From Candidatus Zixiibacteriota bacterium (GTDB lineage Bacteria; Zixibacteria; MSB-5A5; GN15; FEB-12), in NCBI GenBank assembly GCA_034003725.1, contig JAVEYB010000008.1:62001-126000 (forward strand): a stretch of 64,000 nt of DNA, written 5' to 3'. The first letter of the stretch is position 1; each line of letters starts with the position of its first letter. Shown piece after piece: positions 16,060 to 24,887 of the stretch. The notes below the pieces were generated by a model that was not told the DNA's origin, did not search any database, and was given only the letters and a program-made list of their open reading frames with translations. The position numbers and the translations under genes are program-made.

Positions 16060-18843
16060 ATGACCCGCATTTGTGTAGTACTATTCGTGCTGAGTTTTAT
16101 CTTTGGCGCAGCGAACGCGTTGCCGCCATCGACGGACCTCGATGCCCTGTCGAATGCGCTTCACGACGTAGCTCTTGTCGACAACAACACGTACATCGAT
16201 GCAAATCGTATCCTGATGTTCATCACCAATCACGGTAGTTTCGGCCGTGATATTGCGGACGTATTTGGAAACGATTACGGTACGTACTATCCGTTCAGTT
16301 CAATCGCCGATATCATGTCCGGAGCAAACATCAAATCGCCGCTGTACGCGGGGGGATTATGGCTGGGCGGCAAAGTGGACGGCGAAATTCGCGTTGCCGT
16401 TTCGGAATACAGTGATGAGTACGTGCCCGGACCGATGTCGGGGGGGACGTACGAACCGGACAATCCGGAATTCCGCGTCTACAAGCTCTCTGCCGACAGC
16501 CTGGCCGGCAACCCGAACGAGGATTACCTGACCTGGCCGGTTGATCAGGGGGCGCCGCTCGACGGTTCGGGCAACCCGCTGATGCGGGGCGACCAACATC
16601 TGTGGGCAGTATACAATGATGCGGATCCGGACGAGCACTGGGTGGACGCCGGCAACACGGATCCTCTGGGAATCGAGGTCAGGCAATCGGTGTGGGCGTC
16701 AAATGAAAGCGATCAACAAAGCACCCTTCACATTCAGTACGACTTGTTCAACGAGGGGGGCGCCACGATCGACAGCTTCTTTATCGCTATCTGGCTCGAT
16801 CCGGATCTCGGGGGAGCAGGCGACGACTATGTCGGCTGCGACAGCGCCAACCAGATCATATACTGCTACAACGCCGACAACGACGACCAGCATTATTCCA
16901 GCGCTCCGCCCGCGCTTGGGGTCAAATTCGAGCGCGGTCCAATGGTGCCTTCACCGGGCGACACGGCGTGGTACAACGGGGCGCCGGTGATCGATCATCG
17001 CAACCTGACTCTTTTTTCGTTCAATAGGTACATCAACGGTACTGACCCCGACAATCACTTCCAGACATATAACTACATGCGCGGTCTCTCGCGAGACGGC
17101 TCGCCGCAGGTTGATCCCACTACGGGTGAGGTGACCCGCTTCGTGTTGCGCGGCGATCCGGTGACCGGTACGGGGTGGATTGACAGCAGTCCGTCGGACC
17201 GGCGCATGATGGCATCGTACGGTCCCTTCACGTTCAACGCGGGCGACAGTCAGCAGGTGCTGTTTACGATGGCGGTAGGCCAGGGGCCGGATCGTATCGC
17301 ATCGCTTATCGAAGTCAGAAACATCCTCGAAAGCGGCTCGGGTGGAGATGAACCCGAGATTGTTGCGGCCGACGAATGCACTATCGCGATCGAGAACTAT
17401 CGGGAGCTGCAGGACGTCTGGTTCTCTCCGTCATCCGAGCGATGGCTGACGGGTCGGTACGGGCTCCCGATGTATGCCGCGGAAAACGTTCAGATGGCAT
17501 ACCAAAGCTCATACGGAAGTATCGTGCAGCCAGACACTGACCCGGACCTTTTCACCAGCGTCGAGCTTCGCTTCTCGACTACCACTACGCAGAAGGCATA
17601 TCGCTACTGTGTGGATTTCGACGTCATTCCCGAGTTGTTCTACGAGTACTGCGGGTATGTTGACGTACCGTTTACCGCCTGGGACACCGAGAATAACCGC
17701 CAGCTGAATGTGTTCCTGTACGAGTATTCCGTAGATCCGGCGTTTTATGATGAAGCGTGGTCGCCCGCGGAGTATCCCAGCCTCGAGGGGCGCGATTATC
17801 TGTTCATTGCCGCATCGGATTACGCAGGCGAGGACCCGACAAATACACCACTCGACTACACGTCTATGAATCTTGTCGAAAATGATTTCGATCTGCTCTA
17901 TGTGGCGAGGCTGTCGATAGAGGCCGGGCACTCGATGTCGGAACTTGCCGAGGGACAGATGCTCACGCTGCAGGCGCAGACGTTCAACCCTGACGGGGAG
18001 CCGGATACGGTGTTTTTCCGTGAGGTCGTGCCCGGCGATGCCACCTGGCAAGCGGTGACGCTTTTCGGGCTTACGCAGGGGCTGTCCACCGTGCTACTTG
18101 ATGTTGCGGGAGACGATGCTTTTGCGGTGGCAGTCCAGGGCCAGACGTTCACGTATGCACTGGAAATGGTGGTTCCAGTCGCATTTCAACCCGACGACGC
18201 CGGTCCTCACACCGCCGTGCTGACGGTGACCGACTCCGTTTCCGGCGCGGTGCTCGATGAGGTTGTTCTGGTGGGAACGGCGGCGAATCCTCCGCTGTCG
18301 GCGTCTGCGACGGTGGAGCCGAGTCCAGTGCCACCCCTTCCACGATTGCCGATCACGATTTCGGTGAGTGATCTCGACGGGGGGTACACGGTTCACGATA
18401 TCGACCAGTCCACGCTCGAGGTGAACGGGGAGGCGTTCGACGGTGATATCGAGATAGTGGCGCCGAAGCCGGATCCTGCATCGGCGGTCCTGCTGCTCTC
18501 TACGCGCGCGCTCGAAGTGCTCGACGACTACCCGTCCCAGGACGGCGAGGTCACACGGATGATCGAGGTCTCGTTCAGGGCGAGCGATTTCCAGGAGTTC
18601 GTCGCGACCGGGACATTCCAGCTGATCGGACTGGTAATCGGCGATATCAACGGCGACCGGTTGGTTGATCTGTCCGATCTCATTCATCTTGTCAATCACC
18701 TGTTCTTGGGCGGGCCGGCTCCCGTGGCGGTCAGTTCGGCGAACGTGAACTGCGACGCCGGTCATACGGTCGATCTGTCCGATCTGATCCGGCTGGCCGA
18801 ATCGCTCTTTTTGGGCGGGGGAGAGCTGACTCCCTGTCCTTGA
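16060..18843 (+). CDS. large secreted protein with C-terminal dockerin-type repeat
   Basis: 927-residue exported protein. The ATG at 16060 gives a clean signal peptide (MTRICVVLFVLSFIFGAANA) and has a GGGAGGGG SD; upstream in-frame starts lack both. The body (about residues 25-850) is rich in aromatic residues and Asp, with no catalytic motif that I recognise. It includes Ig-like beta segments after about residue 700. The last ~70 residues hold two dockerin-type calcium-binding repeats: GDINGDRLVDLSDLIHLVNH (about 861) and NVNCDAGHTVDLSDLIRLAE (about 895). Dockerins bind cohesins in cellulosomes, and in non-cellulosomal bacteria they also terminate other surface proteins. A cohesin-like segment occurs in the protein at 59572-61848. 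Confidence 0.85.
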   Translation: MTRICVVLFVLSFIFGAANALPPSTDLDALSNALHDVALVDNNTYIDANRILMFITNHGSFGRDIADVFGNDYGTYYPFSSIADIMSGANIKSPLYAGGLWLGGKVDGEIRVAVSEYSDEYVPGPMSGGTYEPDNPEFRVYKLSADSLAGNPNEDYLTWPVDQGAPLDGSGNPLMRGDQHLWAVYNDADPDEHWVDAGNTDPLGIEVRQSVWASNESDQQSTLHIQYDLFNEGGATIDSFFIAIWLDPDLGGAGDDYVGCDSANQIIYCYNADNDDQHYSSAPPALGVKFERGPMVPSPGDTAWYNGAPVIDHRNLTLFSFNRYINGTDPDNHFQTYNYMRGLSRDGSPQVDPTTGEVTRFVLRGDPVTGTGWIDSSPSDRRMMASYGPFTFNAGDSQQVLFTMAVGQGPDRIASLIEVRNILESGSGGDEPEIVAADECTIAIENYRELQDVWFSPSSERWLTGRYGLPMYAAENVQMAYQSSYGSIVQPDTDPDLFTSVELRFSTTTTQKAYRYCVDFDVIPELFYEYCGYVDVPFTAWDTENNRQLNVFLYEYSVDPAFYDEAWSPAEYPSLEGRDYLFIAASDYAGEDPTNTPLDYTSMNLVENDFDLLYVARLSIEAGHSMSELAEGQMLTLQAQTFNPDGEPDTVFFREVVPGDATWQAVTLFGLTQGLSTVLLDVAGDDAFAVAVQGQTFTYALEMVVPVAFQPDDAGPHTAVLTVTDSVSGAVLDEVVLVGTAANPPLSASATVEPSPVPPLPRLPITISVSDLDGGYTVHDIDQSTLEVNGEAFDGDIEIVAPKPDPASAVLLLSTRALEVLDDYPSQDGEVTRMIEVSFRASDFQEFVATGTFQLIGLVIGDINGDRLVDLSDLIHLVNHLFLGGPAPVAVSSANVNCDAGHTVDLSDLIRLAESLFLGGGELTPCP

Positions 18844-18872
18844 TCCGCTGCCGAACATAAGACGGTAAACAG

Positions 18873-18905
18873 ACGGGCTGCCCGATATTTCGGGCGGCCC
18901 GTTTT
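18873..18905 (+). terminator. Rho-independent terminator
   Basis: ACGGGCTGCCCGA (18873-18885), loop TATT, TCGGGCGGCCCGT (18890-18902), then TTT. A 13-bp stem with a single T-G wobble, 30 bp after the dockerin-protein stop. Confidence 0.85.
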
Positions 18906-19086
18906 CACTTACCTCCGGGGGTGGGTGCCCGCGGGCAAGGGTGCGTGGTGCACGGGGACGTACACTACGCGCGGGGACGTACTCAGGCCACGATGAATTG
19001 CGCACAAGGATCAGGAGATGCGCACACGGCGATAACGGAGGACAGGCACGGATCGGAGACGCGGTGTGCGGCGGTGCAGATCGTTG
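18906..19086. other. non-coding stretch with palindrome and short direct repeat
   Basis: Part of the 363-nt gap before the YadA-like gene. It holds a 12-bp palindrome TGCCCGCGGGCA (18926-18937) and the 11-mer CGGGGACGTAC twice, at 18953-18963 and 18972-18982 (19-bp period). No gene or known RNA is recognised. Confidence 0.5.
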
Positions 19087-19114
19087 TTGACAATGCGGAT
19101 CGAAATTGTAGATT
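19087..19114 (+). promoter_or_regulatory. sigma-70-type promoter for the YadA/S74 gene
   Basis: TTGACA (19087-19092, consensus), 16-nt spacer, TAGATT (19109-19114, 4/6). It lies about 90 nt before the start at 19207. Confidence 0.5.
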
Positions 19115-19206
19115 TTAGGTACCTTTCAATCTCGGTCATCGATCAAACCAAATCCGTCCAGCTCGAATCGGGTTGGCGAAACTATCGGATCCCCGGAGGA
19201 GGTACC

Positions 19207-21609
19207 ATGTCCAGGTCCATTCGCCGAGTTTTTTCAATGGTCGTGCTGCTGGGTGTTACGGCGGCGTGGTCGCACGCGACATCCGTGCAGTTTCCGTATC
19301 AGGCACGGCTGACCGATGCCGCCGGAGAGGCGCTTTCCGGCAGTTATACCATTCAGTTCTCACTGTACGATGTCAGCAGCGGGGGGACGGCGCTGTGGAC
19401 CGAAACGCACGCCGGGGTGGTGGTGGACGACGGGTTTTTGACGGCGATGCTGGGGTCGATGGTGTCGATTGATCCGTCGCTGTTCGACGGCTCAACGAGG
19501 TATCTGGGGATAAAGATCGGCAGCGATCCGGAGTTGTCGCCACGTACGCCGCTGGCAGCATCGCCCTACGCGGCGAGGGCCGCGACGGTGGACGGATTCG
19601 CGCCGGGCAGCAATAATGTCATCGCGGGGCTCAACGGATTTGCGGCCGGCGACAGTAACACTGTTTTGACGGACTACAGCTCGATTGCAGGTGGCTACGG
19701 CAATTTCGCGGAGCTGACCAATATTGCGGACAGTACGTTCGATACGGTCGGTATTTTCGATTCTAAGGAGCTCGGGCATTTCGACGTCCACGGTTTTGCG
19801 AGCGACGTGATGGTCTTTCCGTGCGTTTACCCTCCGTGGTGGACGCCGCTGTTTGTCGGGGGCGGATTCGGCAATACGGCGATCGGCAACGGGTCGGGAG
19901 TAGGCTGGGGAGGCAACAACACCGCCGCGGGCGGGTTTTCGGCCATTGCCGGCGGCGGGGCGAACTATGCGGAGATGCCGTTTTCATTTATCGGCGGGGG
20001 CTATTGCAATCAGACGCTGTTGCCGGGGAGGTACCAGGTGGTCGGCGGCGGCATTCACAATTATGCGGCGGGCCAGATGACCACGATCGGCGGCGGCGCC
20101 TATAACGGCGCAATGCTAGGGTATACGGGACGTACGATCGGCGGTGGGTTCGCCAACCGGGCGAACAATCATGTTTCGACGATCGGCGGTGGTCGTGGCA
20201 ACGGGGCGGACGGATTTGCGGCGACGATCGGCGGCGGTGAGGTCAATCTTGCGCTGGCCAACTATGCGACGATCGGCGGCGGGCGGTCCGATTCGGCGAC
20301 CGCGCAGTACGCCACGGTCGCGGGGGGATTCGGTAATCACGCGCTGGGGCTACAGTCTGCGATCGGAGGGGGAAGCCGCAACCGCGCCGAGGGGCAGTCA
20401 TCGACAATCGGTGGCGGCGAGGGGAATCAGGCGCTGCTGCACCCGTATCAGTTTATTGGCGGTGGTCTGAACAACCAGGCGACCGATCCGCTGGCGACGA
20501 TCGGTGGCGGGCAGGAAAACGTGGCGTCGACGTGGGCGACGGTTGGCGGAGGGGTTAACAACCAGTCGGTGAACGAGTACACGTTTATCGGCGGCGGGTT
20601 GAGCAATGTGGCAAACGCGTATGCCGCGGTGGTGGGCGGTGGCAGCCAGAATTTCAGCACCAATTATGCGACTTTCGTGGGCGGCGGGCAGAACAACAAC
20701 GCTCTCGGCAGGGTGGCGACGGTCGGCGGCGGACTGGGCAACGTGGCGCAGGCCGACACGACATTTATCGGGGGCGGGACGGAGAACTCGGCCGGTTCGG
20801 TGGGTGCGACGATCGGCGGCGGGCGATTGAACGTGGTTTCCGCGCGGATGGCATCGATACTGGGCGGAGAGTTTAACGGCGCGTTCAGTCCGGGCGGCGT
20901 CGTAGGCGGAGGCCGGTACAACCGTGTCGGTCCCGGTGACCACGCCACGGTCCCCGGCGGATTCATGAATGCCGCGATGGAGCCATATACGTTCGCGGCA
21001 GGAACAGGGGCGACGGCCGACGACAGTTGTTCATTCGTGTGGTCGGACTGCTGTTTTGACCCGGCCACCGGCGTGTCGCTGCCGTTTCATTCGATGCTTC
21101 CCCGGAGTTTTAATGTCCGTGCGACCAACGGGTTTTATTTCCTGACCGGGTGTGACTCGGTAGCGGCGCCGGGCACGGGACTTCCGGGTGTATTTATTTC
21201 GCCGGGCGGGTCGATGTGGTCGTCGCTGTCATCGCGGACTATGAAAAAGAACATCGAAGAGGTTGACTCGCGACAGGTGCTCGACAAAGTGGCCTCGCTG
21301 CCGATCTACTTCTGGTCGTACAACAGCCAGGAAGACGGGATTCGACACATCGGCCCGATGGCCGAGGATTTCCATGCGGCCTTTGGCCTCGGTGACAACA
21401 ACAAGACGATCTCGACGCTCGATCCTTCGGGAGTCGCGCTGGCGGCCGTGAAGGAGCTGAACAAGAAGGTGGAAGAGGTCCAGTTGCTGAAGTCCGAGCT
21501 GAAGACGGTCTCAGCCGAGCTTGCGGAACTCAAAGCGCAGGTGGCGCAGTTGCTGGCGGCTCAGCAGAAGTCTGGTGACGGAGACGGTTCGCTGGCATCG
21601 GTAAAGTGA
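19207..21609 (+). CDS. secreted YadA-head-like repeat protein with C-terminal peptidase S74 chaperone domain
   Basis: 800-residue exported fibre-like protein. The ATG at 19207 follows the SD GGAGGAGG and opens a signal peptide (MSRSIRRVFSMVVLLGVTAA...SHA). Residues about 28-135 form a beta domain (FPYQARLTDAAGEALSGSYT). Residues about 215-595 hold about 24 copies of a 14-17-residue unit of the form (T/F)IGGGxxNxA, like the left-handed beta-roll of trimeric autotransporter heads. Residues 675-800 match the S74 intramolecular chaperone: SSRTMKKNIEEVDSRQVLDK, RHIGPMAEDFHAAFGLGDNN, STLDPSGVALAAV and a final coiled coil. The expected Ser-Lys dyad (S675, K680) is present, so self-cleavage after trimer folding is plausible. 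Confidence 0.88.
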   Translation: MSRSIRRVFSMVVLLGVTAAWSHATSVQFPYQARLTDAAGEALSGSYTIQFSLYDVSSGGTALWTETHAGVVVDDGFLTAMLGSMVSIDPSLFDGSTRYLGIKIGSDPELSPRTPLAASPYAARAATVDGFAPGSNNVIAGLNGFAAGDSNTVLTDYSSIAGGYGNFAELTNIADSTFDTVGIFDSKELGHFDVHGFASDVMVFPCVYPPWWTPLFVGGGFGNTAIGNGSGVGWGGNNTAAGGFSAIAGGGANYAEMPFSFIGGGYCNQTLLPGRYQVVGGGIHNYAAGQMTTIGGGAYNGAMLGYTGRTIGGGFANRANNHVSTIGGGRGNGADGFAATIGGGEVNLALANYATIGGGRSDSATAQYATVAGGFGNHALGLQSAIGGGSRNRAEGQSSTIGGGEGNQALLHPYQFIGGGLNNQATDPLATIGGGQENVASTWATVGGGVNNQSVNEYTFIGGGLSNVANAYAAVVGGGSQNFSTNYATFVGGGQNNNALGRVATVGGGLGNVAQADTTFIGGGTENSAGSVGATIGGGRLNVVSARMASILGGEFNGAFSPGGVVGGGRYNRVGPGDHATVPGGFMNAAMEPYTFAAGTGATADDSCSFVWSDCCFDPATGVSLPFHSMLPRSFNVRATNGFYFLTGCDSVAAPGTGLPGVFISPGGSMWSSLSSRTMKKNIEEVDSRQVLDKVASLPIYFWSYNSQEDGIRHIGPMAEDFHAAFGLGDNNKTISTLDPSGVALAAVKELNKKVEEVQLLKSELKTVSAELAELKAQVAQLLAAQQKSGDGDGSLASVK

Positions 21610-21770
21610 CGGGGCCCGCGCTCACGTTTTGTCGGCCGGTCGCGGGGCGTTCGTTTCCCGACCGGGGCGTGAGCCGGAGGGTTGTGGGGCCGATGAGATC
21701 GGTCGAACGAAGGGGGGACTAACCCTTTGGCCGACAGGAGGTTTTTGTGGTCGAGGGGTTAAATTAGGTA
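21610..21770. other. intergenic, no gene seen
   Basis: Contains CCGGTCG (21636-21642) and CGACCGG (21659-21665), which could pair around a 16-nt loop but without a T run. Nothing else is recognised before the tRNA promoter. Confidence 0.4.
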
Positions 21771-21800
21771 TTGACAAGTTCGATTTATTGCCTATATATT
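21771..21800 (+). promoter_or_regulatory. strong sigma-70-type promoter of tRNA-Val
   Basis: Consensus TTGACA at 21771-21776. The -10 is TATATA (21793-21798, spacer 16) or TATATT (21795-21800, spacer 18). A start near 21806 would give a 40-nt tRNA leader. Confidence 0.75.
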
Positions 21801-21845
21801 CGATTCCTTGCCCGGCGGCGATTTCCGCCGGTCAGTCCCTGTGAT

Positions 21846-21922
21846 GGGCGATTAGCTCAGATGGTTAGAGTACTTGCTTGACATGCAAGGGGTCACTGGT
21901 TCGATTCCAGTATCGCCCACCA
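21846..21922 (+). tRNA. tRNA-Val (GAC anticodon)
   Basis: A full cloverleaf can be drawn. Acceptor arms are GGGCGAT/ATCGCCC. The anticodon arm is CTTGC-TTGACAT-GCAAG with anticodon GAC. The T arm is CTGG-TTCGATT-CCAG. Discriminator A is followed by an encoded CCA end. The product is 77 nt. Aminoacyl identity follows from the anticodon. Confidence 0.96.
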
Positions 21923-21932
21923 TTGTAAATAT

Positions 21933-21969
21933 GCGGGATGTCGGGCGGAACCGAAAACCGGCACCCCGC
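21933..21969 (+). promoter_or_regulatory. stem-loop between tRNA-Val and thrS
   Basis: GCGGGATGTCGG (21933-21944) pairs with CCGGCACCCCGC (21958-21969) with one A-C mismatch and one wobble, around a 13-nt loop. Only three T follow, so it is at best a weak terminator. It could instead be a thrS leader structure. Confidence 0.45.
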
Positions 21970-21994
21970 CTTTGTATATTACGAGCGAACGAAC

Positions 21995-23929
21995 ATGGCC
22001 GAGTTACAGATCACATTACCGGACGGGTCAATTCGCAGTTATCATGCCGGTACGACCGGATACGAGGTGGCCCAGTCGATCTCGCCGCGCCTCGCCAAAG
22101 AGGCGATCGCGGTGAAGGTCAACGGTGAGGTACGCGATCTTCGCGCCCCAATACCGGCCGACGCGCCGGTGGCGATTCTGACGTTTGATGATCCGGACGG
22201 CCGGAAGGTGTTCTGGCATTCCAGTTCCCATATCATGGCGCAGGCCGTGCAGGAATTGTTCCCCGGCGTGAAGCTGGCGATCGGTCCGCCGATCGACGAG
22301 GGGTGGTATTACGATTTCGAAGTGGACAGGCCGTTTTTGCCCGAGGATCTCGATCGGATCGAGAAGCGCATGGCGGAGATTATCGCGCAGGACGCGCCGT
22401 TTCGGTGTGAGGTCGTGACGCGGGCGGATTTGATTGCGCACTACCGCACGATGGGCGAGCAGTACAAAGTCGAGATTCTCGAGGAAGATATTCAGGACGA
22501 CACGGTCACCGTCTACAAGCACTCGACTTTCGAGGACTTGTGTCGGGGGCCGCACATCCCGAGCACCGGGATCGTCAAGGCCTTCAAGTTGACGGCCAGT
22601 TCGGGCGCCTACTGGCGCGGCGACGAGCGTCGGACCATGCTTCAGCGGATATACGGTGTGTCGTATCCGAAGAAGGCGATGCTCGATGAATACCTGACGC
22701 GGATCGAAGAGGCCAAAAAGCGCGATCACCGTCTGATCGGAAAGCAGCAGGAGCTGTTTACGATTTCGGACGAGGTTGGTCCCGGTCTGGTGTTGTGGCT
22801 GCCGCGCGGAGCGCGCGTGCGCAACGAGATCGAGAATTTCTGGCGTGAAGAACATTTAGAGAACGGGTACGAGCTGATTTATTCGCCCCATGTCGCGGAC
22901 CTGAAGTTGTGGGAGCTCTCGGGGCACACGGGTTTTTATGCCGAGAACATGTTCCGGCCGATGGAGCTGGACCAGAAGTCGTACCAGCTCAAGCCGATGA
23001 ACTGCCCGTTCCATATCATGATGTACAAGTCGCGTCGGTGGTCGTATCGCGACCTGCCGCTTCGCTGGGCGGAGCTCGGGACGGTGTACCGGTATGAGAA
23101 GCCGGGTGTGCTGCACGGGCTGATGCGGGTGCGCGGGTTTACGCAAGACGACGCGCATCATTTCGTCACGCAGGAGCGGATGGAAGAGGAGCTGGTGTGG
23201 CTGCTCGATTTCTGCATCCACATGCTCCGGTCGTTCGGGTTTTCGAACTACGCGATCATGTTGTCGACCCGTCCCGAGAAGGCGATCGGCGACGTGAGCG
23301 ACTGGGAGAAGGCGGAGAACGGTCTTCGCCGCGCGCTGGAGAAGGCCGGTTTGGCGTGGGGGGTCGATGAAGGCGGCGGGGCATTTTACGGTCCGAAGAT
23401 CGATATCCAGATCAAGGACGCAATCGGTCGTGCCTGGCAGTGTTCGACGATCCAGTTCGACTTTTCGCTGCCGGAGCGATTTGACCTGACATATATCGAC
23501 AGCGACGGCCAGCAGAAGCGGCCGTATATGATTCATCGCGCCCTGCTGGGGTCGGTGGAGCGCTTTTTCGGCGTTTTAATCGAGCATCACGCGGGCAATT
23601 TCCCGGTCTGGCTCGCTCCGGAGCAGGTGAAGGTGCTGCCGATTACGGACAGCCAGAATCCGTACGCCGAGTCGGTTCGTAAGGAGCTGATTGCCGGGGG
23701 GCTTCGGGCCTCGCTGGACGATCGGTCGGAGAAAATCGGGGCGAAGATTCGCGATGCAGAGTTGCTAAAAGTGCCATATATGTTTATTGTTGGCGGCAAG
23801 GAAGCGGACCAGGGCACCGTGTCGGTGCGTCGGCACGGAGTCGGCGACCGGGGGGCGATGTCGCTCGAAGATGCGATGGCTTTGGTACATCGTGAGATCG
23901 ACAGCAAGGCATTGGAACGCGAGCAATAG
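21995..23929 (+). CDS. thrS: threonyl-tRNA synthetase
   Basis: 644-residue class II synthetase that charges tRNA-Thr. Domain order is complete. A TGS-like N-terminus (AELQITLPDGSIRSYHAGTT) comes first. The editing domain follows, with HSSSHIMAQAV near residue 75 and TFEDLCRGPHIPSTG near 183. The catalytic core has the zinc ligands in MNCPFH, DDAHHF and IEHHAGNFPVWLAPEQVK. The C-terminal anticodon domain ends the protein. The ATG at 21995 gives the standard N-terminus. It heads the conserved thrS-infC-rpmI-rplT-pheST order. Confidence 0.97.
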   Translation: MAELQITLPDGSIRSYHAGTTGYEVAQSISPRLAKEAIAVKVNGEVRDLRAPIPADAPVAILTFDDPDGRKVFWHSSSHIMAQAVQELFPGVKLAIGPPIDEGWYYDFEVDRPFLPEDLDRIEKRMAEIIAQDAPFRCEVVTRADLIAHYRTMGEQYKVEILEEDIQDDTVTVYKHSTFEDLCRGPHIPSTGIVKAFKLTASSGAYWRGDERRTMLQRIYGVSYPKKAMLDEYLTRIEEAKKRDHRLIGKQQELFTISDEVGPGLVLWLPRGARVRNEIENFWREEHLENGYELIYSPHVADLKLWELSGHTGFYAENMFRPMELDQKSYQLKPMNCPFHIMMYKSRRWSYRDLPLRWAELGTVYRYEKPGVLHGLMRVRGFTQDDAHHFVTQERMEEELVWLLDFCIHMLRSFGFSNYAIMLSTRPEKAIGDVSDWEKAENGLRRALEKAGLAWGVDEGGGAFYGPKIDIQIKDAIGRAWQCSTIQFDFSLPERFDLTYIDSDGQQKRPYMIHRALLGSVERFFGVLIEHHAGNFPVWLAPEQVKVLPITDSQNPYAESVRKELIAGGLRASLDDRSEKIGAKIRDAELLKVPYMFIVGGKEADQGTVSVRRHGVGDRGAMSLEDAMALVHREIDSKALEREQ

Positions 23930-23943
23930 GATTTCAAGGACTC

Positions 23944-23957
23944 AGGAGGGTTCAATA
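23944..23957 (+). promoter_or_regulatory. infC ribosome-binding site with AUA start codon
   Basis: AGGAGGG (23944-23950) is followed after 4 nt by ATA (23955-23957), then GCT AAA CAA GAC. No ATG, GTG or TTG lies in frame at SD distance. The first in-frame canonical start is GTG at 23976, 25 nt past the SD. Non-AUG starts (AUU in E. coli) are characteristic of infC because IF3 discriminates against them and so represses its own synthesis. Confidence 0.7.
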
Positions 23958-24599
23958 GCTAAACAAGACGTCCGCGTGAACGATCGCATTCGGATTTCAC
24001 CGGTTCGGTTGATCGGGGTCGACGGTGAGCAGGTCGGGATAGTGCCGACCAGCGAGGCGTTGCAGCGCGCCCGCGAGTTGGAACTGGACCTGGTGGAGGT
24101 ATCTCCCAACAGTCGTCCGCCGGTGTGCCGGATAATGGATTTCGGAAAGTATAAGTACGAGCTTTCCAAGAAAGATCGGGCCGCGAAAAAGAAGCAGCAG
24201 TCGACGCAGCTGAAGGAGATGCGGTACCGGCCGAAAATCGACGAGCACGACTATTCGTTCAAGACGAAGCATGTCCGCTCGTTTCTCGAGGCCGGCAACA
24301 AGGTGAAGGCCTTTGTCATGTTTCGCGGCCGGGAAATGGCCCACGTGGAGTTTGGCCGGCAGATACTGAGTCGTCTGTCGGAAGACATTGCGGATGTCGC
24401 GACCGTCGATGTGGCGCCGAGCCTGGAAGGCAACCGGATGAGCATGATTTTGTCTCCTCGGCCGGAGGTTTTGAAGAAGGCGCAGGCGAAAGGACCGTCG
24501 AAAGACCAGTCGAAAGCGTCGGCCGGGGAAGAGGAAGAGGTGGTTGTCGAGGCCGGCGGTGACGGCGACGAAGCCGACGCCGACAGCGTGCAGGAGTAA
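23955..24599 (+). CDS. infC: translation initiation factor IF-3
   Basis: Binds the 30S subunit and proofreads start codons. The IF3-N domain has IRISPVRLIGVDGEQVGIVP and LVEVSPNSRPPVCRIMDFGK. The linker is Lys-rich (KKDRAAKKKQQST). The IF3-C domain has KEMRYRPKIDEHDYSFKTKH and KAFVMFRGREMAHVEFG. It has 214 residues counting from the ATA codon. After about residue 170 there is an unusual Lys-then-Glu/Asp-rich tail of about 40 residues (GEEEEVVVEAGGDGDEADAD). The start is set by the SD described at 23944; a GTG start at 23976 would trim seven residues. Confidence 0.93.
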   Translation: MAKQDVRVNDRIRISPVRLIGVDGEQVGIVPTSEALQRARELELDLVEVSPNSRPPVCRIMDFGKYKYELSKKDRAAKKKQQSTQLKEMRYRPKIDEHDYSFKTKHVRSFLEAGNKVKAFVMFRGREMAHVEFGRQILSRLSEDIADVATVDVAPSLEGNRMSMILSPRPEVLKKAQAKGPSKDQSKASAGEEEEVVVEAGGDGDEADADSVQE

Positions 24600-24664
24600 C
24601 GGCGCATTCAGGGCGGCCGCGAATAGAAGAAAAGAGCGAGTATCCATAGATTGACGAGGAAACG

Positions 24665-24859
24665 ATGCCGAAGATGAAGACCAACAAGTCGGCGGCCAAA
24701 CGGTTCAAGCGGACCGGAACGGGCAAGCTGAAAAGGCACAAAGCGTACAAGACGCACATCTTGACGAAGATGAGCCCGAAACGTCGCCGTCAGCTGCGGA
24801 AGTCCGGGCTGATCAGCGAGTCCGACGCCAAGCGCATAAACAAGCTGCTGCCGTACTAG
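24665..24859 (+). CDS. rpmI: 50S ribosomal protein bL35
   Basis: 64-residue basic protein with the bL35 pattern: [20 protein letters not shown], then [20 protein letters not shown]. It lies between infC and rplT as in most bacteria. In E. coli this unit is repressed by L20; no specific operator can be read here. Confidence 0.96.
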   Translation: MPKMKTNKSAAKRFKRTGTGKLKRHKAYKTHILTKMSPKRRRQLRKSGLISESDAKRINKLLPY

Positions 24860-24887
24860 CTGCAGGGTGAATTGACAGGAGAGAAGA

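Noticed and set aside
21923-21994. T-box leader for thrS
   Set aside because: The gap is too short, and no T-box sequence or specifier loop is present.
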